Assembly: GCA_963796225.1 (NCBI GenBank)
Contig: CAWCLK010000061.1
Location: 1 to 19,154 of the forward strand
Length of the DNA stretch: 19,154 bases
Reading direction: 5' to 3'
Source: CAWCLK01 sp963796225
Lineage (GTDB): Bacteria > Actinomycetota > Nitriliruptoria > Nitriliruptorales > Nitriliruptoraceae
Shown: positions 1 through 6,174 of the stretch, one piece after another
Position numbering within the stretch: position 1 is the first letter of the stretch
Layout: every line of letters begins with the position of its first letter
Program-made: the position numbers and the translations under genes
Notes under the pieces: generated by a model
What the model saw: only the letters and a program-made list of their open reading frames with translations
What the model was told of the DNA's origin: nothing
The model's database searches: none

Positions 1-186
1 TCGCACCCGGATGGGCTGTCCACGACGGCACGACAGGCCATCGGGTACGGGGAGGCCTTCGCGGTGCTCGACGGGCACGAGGACGTCGACGGCCTGGCGG
101 GGCGCATCGCCCGTCGCACGTGGGGCTACGCACGTCGCCAGCGCTCGTGGTTCCGGCGCGACCCGCGGTGCGTCCCTGCGGGCTGA
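1..186 (+). CDS. miaA: tRNA dimethylallyltransferase MiaA, C-terminal 61 residues (5' end outside window)
   Basis: MiaA transfers a dimethylallyl group to N6 of A37 in tRNAs that read UNN codons. The frame is open from base 1 and ends at TGA 184-186. It contains the C-terminal family hallmarks: STTARQAIGYGEAF (residues 7-20 of the fragment, matching the usual S-x-T-A-x-Q-A-[IL]-G-Y-[KG]-E block) and, near the end, the basic block RRQRSWFRRDPR that is very typical of actinobacterial MiaA. Third codon positions are almost all G/C. In actinobacteria miaA commonly sits just upstream of dapF and hflX, which are both found to the right here, although three other genes are interposed. The catalytic P-loop part is outside the window, so only identity is supported, not completeness. 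Confidence 0.9.
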   Translation, partial: SHPDGLSTTARQAIGYGEAFAVLDGHEDVDGLAGRIARRTWGYARRQRSWFRRDPRCVPAG

Positions 187-202
187 TGCGTCTCCGAAAC
201 CA

Positions 203-233
203 CGCGATTCCGGCCGTGGAGGCCGGAATCGCG
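203..233. terminator. Bidirectional hairpin terminator between miaA and the DUF6131-like gene
   Basis: There is a perfect 13-bp inverted repeat, CGCGATTCCGGCC (203-215) and GGCCGGAATCGCG (221-233), around a 5-base loop GTGGA. It sits between two convergent stop codons (186 and 254), the expected place for a shared terminator. There is no T-tract on either side, as is usual in high-GC actinobacteria, so its efficiency is inferred. Confidence 0.75.
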
Positions 234-253
234 GGATGCGTGCGGGTGCAGGA

Positions 254-409
254 TCACCAGTAGTGAGCGCGGGGCCCGACGGCGCGGCCGGCGGCACCCA
301 GGATGTACAGGACGACACCGACGACCGCGAGGATCGCGCCGAGCGTCGTGAGGATCGGGATCCCTGCGAACATGCCGATGAGCAGGAGGATGACTCCGAG
401 GATGATCAT
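254..409 (-). CDS. Small two-helix membrane protein, DUF6131-like
   Basis: A 51-residue, almost entirely hydrophobic protein. It begins MIILGVILLLIG and ends GRAVGPRAHYW. Two membrane helices are visible (about residues 1-20 and 24-42) separated by a short turn, followed by a basic/aromatic tail. The pattern MI[IV]LG-hydrophobic-GIPIL-hydrophobic-ILGA-GRAVG-x-R-x-HYW matches, from memory, the short actinobacterial DUF6131 family, whose function is unknown. The start is set by a strong ribosome site, GGAAGGGAG, at 417-425 (complement), seven bases before ATG; a longer in-frame reading to 532 adds a non-coding-looking arginine-rich stretch and is rejected. It lies 130 bp downstream of the TauE/SafE gene on the same strand and may be co-transcribed with it or have its own promoter. 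Confidence 0.75.
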   Translation of the reverse strand: MIILGVILLLIGMFAGIPILTTLGAILAVVGVVLYILGAAGRAVGPRAHYW

Positions 410-539
410 GGTGCGGCTCCCTTCCGGAGGCGTGACTCGGGGGTCGCCCGAGGTCCGCATCCATGGTGCGCACCGGATCGCGGTCCGAATGTGGCCGACC
501 GACCGATGGCCCCGGGTGGACCCGTGCGTCACACGAGCG

Positions 540-1370
540 TCAGGACCTGGTCGCGCTCCGCTGGACCCGCAGCACCATGCGCACGCCGACGACGACCAGC
601 AGGATCGCGAAGGACCAGGCGGAGACGGTGCGGTCGAGCTGCAGGGACAGCTGGGACGCGACCGCGGCCGTGGCGACGCCGCCGACCCCCACCAGCGCCC
701 CGCCCCGCAGGTCGACCGTGCCCTGGCGCACGTTGCGCAGCGTGCCCACGAGCGACGACGGGACGATCACGGCCAGGGAGGTCCCCTTGGCCAGCACGAG
801 TGGGAAGCCGAAGACGATGGTCAGGACCGGCACGAGCACGATGCCGCCGCCGACCCCCATGAGGCCGGCGACCACGCCGGACACCAGCCCCACGGCCGCG
901 TAGCCGAGCGCCCCGGCCACGTCGACCGCGCCCCGCCCCAGTCCCTCGGCGGACCCGCCGACGTCGAGCACGAGCCGGACCGCCGTCACCACCAGCAGCC
1001 CGGCGAAGGCGAGCCGCAGGGTGCGCTGGGGGATCCGGGCCAGGGCGGCCACCCCGAGCGGCGTGCCGATGATTGCCCCGGCCGACATCAGCAGCGCGAC
1101 GGTCAGGTCGACCTCCCCGGCGGTCGCGTAGCCGATGGTGCCGGCGGCCGCGATGGGGACGATGGCGGCCAGGCTGGTGCCGTGGGCGGTGCGCTGTCCG
1201 TGGCCGGCGACCATCACCAGGCCCGGGACGATGACGATCCCACCGCCCACGCCGAACAGCCCGGAGGCAAGCCCGGCGAGCACGCCGACGAGCAGCACCC
1301 GGCCGGCCGATGCCCGTGGCGACCCCCCGGAGGACGGGGAGGGCTCGGGTGAGGTGGGGGAGGCCGGCAT
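540..1370 (-). CDS. Sulfite exporter TauE/SafE family membrane transporter
   Basis: A 276-residue polytopic membrane protein of the TauE/SafE family (anion exporters or importers of sulfite, sulfoacetate, or often unknown substrates). The family's internal duplication is plain: GLFGVGGG at residues 37-44 and GLMGVGGG at 169-176, each followed by a hydrophobic I-V-x-V-P helix and then HGTSLA (63-68) or KGTSLA (195-200). About eight hydrophobic segments can be counted. Length is normal for the family (about 250-300). ATG at 1370 is preferred because the preceding sequence loses coding character and a -10-like TAGGCT lies exactly 8 bases upstream, suggesting a leaderless message. The first 22 residues are Ser/Pro-rich and probably cytosolic. 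No sulfur-metabolism gene is adjacent, so the substrate is unknown. Confidence 0.85.
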   Translation of the reverse strand: MPASPTSPEPSPSSGGSPRASAGRVLLVGVLAGLASGLFGVGGGIVIVPGLVMVAGHGQRTAHGTSLAAIVPIAAAGTIGYATAGEVDLTVALLMSAGAIIGTPLGVAALARIPQRTLRLAFAGLLVVTAVRLVLDVGGSAEGLGRGAVDVAGALGYAAVGLVSGVVAGLMGVGGGIVLVPVLTIVFGFPLVLAKGTSLAVIVPSSLVGTLRNVRQGTVDLRGGALVGVGGVATAAVASQLSLQLDRTVSAWSFAILLVVVGVRMVLRVQRSATRS

Positions 1371-1378
1371 CGGGGCGC

Positions 1379-1384
1379 AGCCTA
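1379..1384 (-). promoter_or_regulatory. Candidate -10 element of a leaderless TauE/SafE transcript
   Basis: TAGGCT (reverse strand) fits the actinobacterial TANNNT -10 and ends 8 bases before the ATG at 1370. That spacing would place transcription start on or next to the initiator codon. No Shine-Dalgarno sequence is visible. The same geometry recurs at dapF. No convincing -35 was seen. Confidence 0.4.
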
Positions 1385-1403
1385 CGGGCCGGTCCCGCCG
1401 GCC

Positions 1404-1409
1404 TACGCT
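1404..1409 (+). promoter_or_regulatory. Candidate -10 element for the serine hydrolase gene
   Basis: TACGCT on the plus strand fits TANNNT and lies 28 bases before the GTG at 1438, within the 67-bp divergent gap between the transporter and the hydrolase. No clear -35 accompanies it. The assignment is positional. Confidence 0.3.
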
Positions 1410-1437
1410 CGCGGGCTCGCACGAGAACGGCACTGCG

Positions 1438-2496
1438 GTGGCTTCCACCCCACCCGGCTGGGTCCGGGCCTTCGAGCACGCCTTCGACCGGATCGTCGCC
1501 GACGGCACGCCGGCAGCGCTGGTGGTGCGGCGGGGGGACGAGGTCGTGGTGGACCTCGCCCGTGGCCACGACCGCACCGGGCGGTCCTTCACCTCGCACC
1601 GCCCGGTGTTCCTCTACAGCGCCGTCAAGCCGGTGGCCGCCCTGGCGGCGCTCGTCGCCGTCGCCGACGGGGCGCTCGACCTCGACGTCCCGGTCGTCCG
1701 GGTCTGGCCCGCCTTCGGGGCGCACGGCAAGGACACGGTCACGGTCGCCCACGCCCTGGCCCACGGCGCGGCCGTGCCGGGGTGGCCGGCCGGCACGACG
1801 ATCGACGACCTGCGGGATCCCGTCGCGGCGGCCGAGCGCCTCGCCGGCTCACCCCCGTGGTGGGCACCGGGCGAGCCCGGCGAGCACGCGCTGACCTACG
1901 GGCACGTCGTCGACGGGATCCTGCGCCACGCCACGGGACGGGACGTCGTGGCCTGGGCGCGTGACGCGGTGGCTGCCGCCGGGACGGGCATCTCGCTGGT
2001 CGCGGAGGAGGACGAGCGGGTACCGGCCCCGCTCGAGGACCCCGGTGGGTCGTGGCGGCAGCGGTGGCAGCACGCCCCGGGGCTGATGGGCGACCTGCTG
2101 CGATCCCCGCCCGAGCTGCTGGACGTCGACTGGGTCAACGGCCCCGCCGGTCGCGCGCTGCTCGCCCCAGCCGTCACCGGGTACGGATCGGCCCACGACC
2201 TCGCCGCGCTCTGGGCGTGGTGGGACGGTGACGGGGCGGTCGAGCGGCTCGGCCGCATGCTGCGCGACCGGTCGGTGCAGGGCGTGTGCACCGGGTACGA
2301 CCACGTGCTCGACCGCGAGGTCGCGTGGGGGCTCGGGCCACAGGTCGACGCCACCGGGTACGGGATGGGCGGCGTCGGCGGGTCCGCCGGGTGGGTGGAG
2401 ACGGGGCCCGGCCTCGCCATCGGCTTCACCAGCCCGCGTGTGCTCCTGCCCGAGCAGACCGACCCGCTGGACGAGGCGGTGGAGGCGCTCGAGTGA
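1438..2496 (+). CDS. Beta-lactamase-fold serine hydrolase (class C / EstB-like, PF00144 type)
   Basis: A 352-residue cytosolic-looking protein of the serine beta-lactamase-like superfamily, whose members are esterases, DD-peptidases or beta-lactamases. The catalytic tetrad motif SxxK is seen as S61-A-V-K64 in the context LYSAVKPVAALAAL, followed by the expected helix. The Y-x-[NH] element is Y154-G-H in LTYGHVVDGIL. Near the C-terminus a glycine-rich block (YGMGGVGGSAGW) stands where the third motif occurs. No signal peptide is visible, which argues for an intracellular esterase rather than a beta-lactamase. An in-frame reading extends upstream to 1135 but overlaps the transporter coding region. 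GTG 1438 is the last good start before the conserved region; its ribosome site is weak. Substrate unknown. Confidence 0.8.
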   Translation: MASTPPGWVRAFEHAFDRIVADGTPAALVVRRGDEVVVDLARGHDRTGRSFTSHRPVFLYSAVKPVAALAALVAVADGALDLDVPVVRVWPAFGAHGKDTVTVAHALAHGAAVPGWPAGTTIDDLRDPVAAAERLAGSPPWWAPGEPGEHALTYGHVVDGILRHATGRDVVAWARDAVAAAGTGISLVAEEDERVPAPLEDPGGSWRQRWQHAPGLMGDLLRSPPELLDVDWVNGPAGRALLAPAVTGYGSAHDLAALWAWWDGDGAVERLGRMLRDRSVQGVCTGYDHVLDREVAWGLGPQVDATGYGMGGVGGSAGWVETGPGLAIGFTSPRVLLPEQTDPLDEAVEALE

Positions 2497-2507
2497 CGCC
2501 CGCGTCG

Positions 2508-2513
2508 TACGCT
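2508..2513 (+). promoter_or_regulatory. Candidate -10 element of a leaderless dapF transcript
   Basis: TACGCT fits TANNNT and ends 8 bases before the dapF ATG at 2522. No ribosome site precedes that ATG. The spacing is identical to that seen for the TauE/SafE gene and suggests a transcript starting at or beside the initiator codon. No clear -35 is visible. The preceding hydrolase gene stops at 2496, so read-through is also possible. Confidence 0.4.
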
Positions 2514-2521
2514 CGTCCGTC

Positions 2522-3384
2522 ATGGACGTGATCAAGGCCCACGGCACCGGGAACGACTTCGTCGTCGTGCTCGACCTCGACGACGCGTTGGAGATGTCCG
2601 ACGCCCTGGTCCGGGCCCTCTGCGACCGCCGCACCGGCGTCGGCGCGGACGGCGTGATCCGCATCGGGGCGCCCCGCAGCGGCGGGCGCGGCGTTCATGG
2701 ACTACCGCAACGCGGACGGGACCGCGGTCGAGATGTGCGGCAACGGCGTGCGCGTGGTCGCCAAGACCGTGCTCGACCGGGCCCTGGTCGAGGCGCCCGG
2801 CGACGTGCTCGGCATCGACACCCGCGACGGCGTCAAGCAGGTCGAGGTCCGCCGCGGGCCCGACGGCACCGTGGCCGAGGTGACCGTCGACATGGGGCCG
2901 CCGCACTGGACCCCGGCGGAGATCCCCACCACGCTCGACCAGACGACCGAGTTCCACCTCGACGTCGCCCCCGAGACGACCTGGTCGGCGGTGTCGATGG
3001 GCAACCCGCACGTGGTCACGCGTGTGGACGACGTCGCCACCGCACCAGTGACGACGCTCGGACCCGAGGTCGAGCACCACGCCGCCTTCCCGAAGGGCAC
3101 CAACGTCGAGTTCGCCCACGTCCGCGCCCACGACCTCGTGGACCTGCGCGTGTGGGAACGGGGCGTCGGCGAGACCCAGGCGTGCGGCACGGGGGCCTGC
3201 GCGACCCTGGCCGTGCTGCGCGCCGACGGGCGTGGTGGGCGATCGCGCCACCATCCGCGTCCCCGGCGGCGACCTCGTCGTCCGCTACGCCCCCGACGAC
3301 CACCCGTCGGTCTTCCTGACCGGCCCGGCCGAGGAGGTCGCGACGGCGACCCTGGCGGACGCGTGGCTGCGAGCGCGGACCTGA
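2522..3384 (+). CDS. dapF: Diaminopimelate epimerase DapF, interrupted by two single-base insertions as read
   Basis: DapF interconverts LL- and meso-diaminopimelate for lysine and peptidoglycan synthesis. The N-terminus MDVIKAHGTGNDFVVV and DRRTGVGADGVI are family-standard. The first catalytic cysteine is in MCGNGVR and the second in ACGTGACA; NADGT and PKGTNVEF also match. The reading must change frame twice. One extra G at 2684-2686 (GGG) separates RIGAPRSGG from AAFMDYRNADGT. A second extra G at 3228-3230 separates VLRADG from VVGDRATIRVPGGDLVVRY. Removing both gives one 286-residue protein ending at TGA 3382-3384, normal for the family. Third-position GC stays high in all three segments, so no decay is visible. 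I infer sequencing error in an essential gene rather than a pseudogene, but cannot exclude real mutation. Confidence 0.88.
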
Positions 3385-3412
3385 CGCACGCCCCGATCGA
3401 CGGACCTGACCG

Positions 3413-4990
3413 GTGGACCCCCAAGCCGTACCCTCGGCAGGCCCCGACCCGTCGAGCAAGGACCCGCGGCTGAACGCCGACCACGACTCCCGCTACCACC
3501 CCGGACACGCCCGACGCCGACCTCGCGTACGGCGACACGCTGGACCCGATCCACGACTACGACGCGGCCCCGGCGACGCGGCCCTCTCCCGCGCCGAGGA
3601 ACGCCGTCGGCGCCGTGAGGTCATCGAGGAGGGCGCCCCGCGCGAGGGCGTCGACATCATCCGCCGGGTCGAGAAGGCGGTCGTCGTCGGCGTGCAGCTG
3701 CCCGGCGTCACCGACGAGCAGGTCGACGCGTCGCTGGACGAGCTCGAGGCGCTGCTCGACACGGCCGGTGCGGTGGTGGTCGAGCGCGTCGTGCAGAAGC
3801 GCGACGCGCCCGACGCCGCGACCTTCATCGGCGGCGGCAAGGTCGCCGAGCTGCGCGACCTGGTCGCCGCAGCCGGCGCCGACGCCGTGGTCTTCGACGA
3901 GGACCTCGCCCCGGCCCAGCAGCGCACGCTGGAGGAGAAGATCCGCCAGAAGGTGCTGGATCGCACCATCGTCATCCTCGACATCTTCGCCCAGCACGCC
4001 ACCAGCCGCGAGGGCAAGGCCCAGGTCGAGCTCGCCCAGCTGACCTACCTGCTGCCCCGCCTGCGTGGCTGGGGCCAGGCGCTGTCCCGGCAGGCCGGCG
4101 GGCAGGCCGCCGGTGGTGTCGGCATCGGCGGTCGCGGACCGGGCGAGACCCAGCTCGAGGTCGACCGTCGGCGCATCAACCGGCGCATGGCCAAGCTGCG
4201 GCGTGACCTCAAGGACTACGACCGGATCCGCCGCACCAAGTCCAAGGGCCGCGAGAACCGCCAGGTCCGCACCGCGGCGCTGGTCGGCTACACCAACGCC
4301 GGCAAGTCGTCGCTGCTCAACGCCATGACCGGCGCCGAGGTGCTGGTGGAGGACCGGCTGTTCGCCACCCTGGACCCGACGGTGCGCCACCTCGACCTGC
4401 CGGACGGCCGCGAGGCCGTGCTGACCGACACCGTCGGCTTCGTGCGCAAGCTGCCCCACGGCCTGGTCGAGGCCTTCACCTCCACGCTGGAGGAGTCGGC
4501 ACGCTCCGACCTGCTGCTGCACGTCGTCGACGCCAGCCACCCCGACGCCGAGGCCCAGATCGTGGCCGTCCGCGAGGTGCTCGTCGAGATCGGCGCGGAC
4601 CAGCTTCCCGAGGTCGTCGTGCTGAACAAGGCCGACCGCACCGACGCGGCCACGCTCGACGCGCTCGCCCGTCGGATCGAGGAGCACACCGGCGCCGCCC
4701 CGGTCGTGGTGTCCGCGGTCACGGGGCAGGGCCTGGACGAGCTGCGCGAGGTCATCCGCCAGCGGATGCCCGGCCAGCGTGTGCCGATCCGTGCCCACAT
4801 CCCGTGGGCCAACCAGGACATGGTCGCCCTGGTCCACCGCACGGGCGACGTGCGTGCCGAGAAGCACGACGAGCTCGGCACGCTGCTCGAGGCCACCGTC
4901 GACGAGGACGTCGGTCGCCAGCTTCGCCCGTGGCTCGAGGACGACCCGTTCGCCGTCCCGCCCGAGGACTGGGAGCGTGACGACGTCTGA
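3413..4990 (+). CDS. hflX: GTPase HflX (ribosome-splitting), N-terminus misread by a compensating frameshift pair
   Basis: HflX is a GTPase that binds and splits stalled 70S ribosomes under stress. The 525-residue reading shows an N-terminal HflX domain (GGGKVAELRD, RTLEEKIRQKVLDRTIVILDIFAQHA), the linker GIGGRGPGETQLE, then a G domain: G1 GYTNAGKS at 292-299, DTVGF (G3) and NKAD (G4), and a C-terminal domain ending DWERDDV. Residues about 30-52 (bases 3500-3570) read as arginine-rich nonsense. The neighbouring frame there reads TPDADLAYGDTLDPIHDYDAAP with near-perfect G/C third positions. I infer one extra C in the CCCC at 3499-3502 and one missing C at 3568-3571. The GTG start at 3413 has no good ribosome site and is uncertain. 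It lies 28 bases after dapF, so co-transcription is likely. Confidence 0.92.
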   Translation: MDPQAVPSAGPDPSSKDPRLNADHDSRYHPGHARRRPRVRRHAGPDPRLRRGPGDAALSRAEERRRRREVIEEGAPREGVDIIRRVEKAVVVGVQLPGVTDEQVDASLDELEALLDTAGAVVVERVVQKRDAPDAATFIGGGKVAELRDLVAAAGADAVVFDEDLAPAQQRTLEEKIRQKVLDRTIVILDIFAQHATSREGKAQVELAQLTYLLPRLRGWGQALSRQAGGQAAGGVGIGGRGPGETQLEVDRRRINRRMAKLRRDLKDYDRIRRTKSKGRENRQVRTAALVGYTNAGKSSLLNAMTGAEVLVEDRLFATLDPTVRHLDLPDGREAVLTDTVGFVRKLPHGLVEAFTSTLEESARSDLLLHVVDASHPDAEAQIVAVREVLVEIGADQLPEVVVLNKADRTDAATLDALARRIEEHTGAAPVVVSAVTGQGLDELREVIRQRMPGQRVPIRAHIPWANQDMVALVHRTGDVRAEKHDELGTLLEATVDEDVGRQLRPWLEDDPFAVPPEDWERDDV

Positions 4991-6122
4991 CACGGGGCGG
5001 GGCGGTCGGCGCCCCACCGTGCTGCACCTCGACGCCGACGCGTTCTTCGCCTCCGTCGAGCAGCTCGACGACCCGCGGCTCGCGGGGCGGGCCGTGCTGG
5101 TCGGCGGGCTCGGGAACCGGTCGGTCGTGGCGTCGGCATCGCGCGAGGCCAAGGCGCGCGGGGCGCGGTCCGCGATGCCCATGGAGCAGGCGCGGCGCAT
5201 GGTCGGGCCGCACGTGGTCGTCACGCCCCGGGGTGCCCGCTACCGCGAGGTGTCCCGCGAGCTGTTCGGGCTGGTCCGTGACCGGGCGGGCGAGATCGAG
5301 CAGGTCTCCATCGACGAGGCCTTCCTGCACGTGCCGGCGGGCGAGCACCCGGCACGGTTCGCGGTCCACCTGGTCCGGGCCGTCCGCACCGCGATGGGCC
5401 TGACCGTGTCCGTCGGCGGCGGGACCACGCGCCTGGTCGCCAAGCTGGCGTCGACCCTGACCAAGCGGGTGGCCGGCCCCGGCACCGTCCTGGTGGTGCC
5501 GGCCGAGGACGAGCGTGACTGGCTGGCCCCCATGGACGTCGGCGCCATCCCCGGGGTCGGACCACGAACGCGCGAGGCGTTGCTCACCATCGGCGTGGCC
5601 ACGGTCGCCGACCTGCGGACCGTCGGGCTGCCGCTGCTGCGCCGCGAGCTGGGCCAGGCCGCCGCCACCCGGCTGGTGGCCCTGGCCGACAACGCCGGCC
5701 CGTGGGAGCTCGAGCTCGACCGCGAGGCCAAGCAGACCTCCCACGAGACGACCTACGAGACCGACCGCACCACCCCCGCCGAGATCGCCGACGAGGTCCG
5801 TCGCCTGGCCGCGTCGACCGTCGACGACCTCGGGCCCCGCGTGGCCCGCACGGTCACCGTCAAGCTGCGCGACACCGACTTCACCACCGTGACGCGCTCC
5901 GACACGGCCGCGGCCACCGCCGACCTCGAGGTGGTGACCGACCGGGCCCTGCGCCTCGCGGTCACCGCCCACGACGCACTCGGGCGGCGACCGGTCCGCC
6001 TCATCGGCGTGGCGCTGAGCAACTTCTCCCCGCACGCCCAGCTGGCCCTCGACCTGCCCGACGAGGAGCACGGTGGCGACCGCCCCGGCACCGGATGGGG
6101 GACGTCTCAGGGTGGTGCCTGA
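4977..6122 (+). CDS. dinB: DNA polymerase IV (Y-family translesion polymerase, DinB)
   Basis: An error-prone translesion DNA polymerase. From GTG 4977 the protein has 381 residues. The first metal-binding motif is LHLDADAFFASVE, with D19 as ligand and F24 at the steric-gate position. The second acidic pair is D113-E114 in QVSIDEAFL. The helix-hairpin-helix GAIPGVGPRTREALL follows, then the little-finger domain. QLALDL at 355-360 near the C-terminus fits the beta-clamp-binding consensus, as in QLVLGL of the E. coli enzyme. The start overlaps the end of hflX by 14 bases. An alternative GTG at 5019 begins VLHLDADAFF directly, and neither has a well-spaced ribosome site. No LexA box was found within about 100 bp upstream, so any damage control would have to come from elsewhere. 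Confidence 0.92.
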   Translation: MTTSDTGRGGRRPTVLHLDADAFFASVEQLDDPRLAGRAVLVGGLGNRSVVASASREAKARGARSAMPMEQARRMVGPHVVVTPRGARYREVSRELFGLVRDRAGEIEQVSIDEAFLHVPAGEHPARFAVHLVRAVRTAMGLTVSVGGGTTRLVAKLASTLTKRVAGPGTVLVVPAEDERDWLAPMDVGAIPGVGPRTREALLTIGVATVADLRTVGLPLLRRELGQAAATRLVALADNAGPWELELDREAKQTSHETTYETDRTTPAEIADEVRRLAASTVDDLGPRVARTVTVKLRDTDFTTVTRSDTAAATADLEVVTDRALRLAVTAHDALGRRPVRLIGVALSNFSPHAQLALDLPDEEHGGDRPGTGWGTSQGGA

Positions 6123-6174
6123 TGGGTCGTGGCCGACCGGTGCGCTTGGCTGTGGTCCTCGGGCAGGAGCTCAC

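Noticed and set aside
436..452. A CTCGGG-N5-CCCGAG inverted repeat upstream of the DUF6131-like gene
   Set aside because: With six-base GC-only arms this is likely by chance at this composition, and it has no promoter element aligned with it.
529..1764. A 411-codon reverse frame overlapping the TauE/SafE gene and the start of the hydrolase
   Set aside because: It is Arg-rich out-of-frame sequence; the frame carrying the duplicated GxxGVGGG motifs is clearly the coding one.
4870..4990. Search for a LexA box just upstream of dinB
   Set aside because: No CGAAC-N4-GTTCG-like site was found there, so damage induction of dinB is not supported by a local operator.
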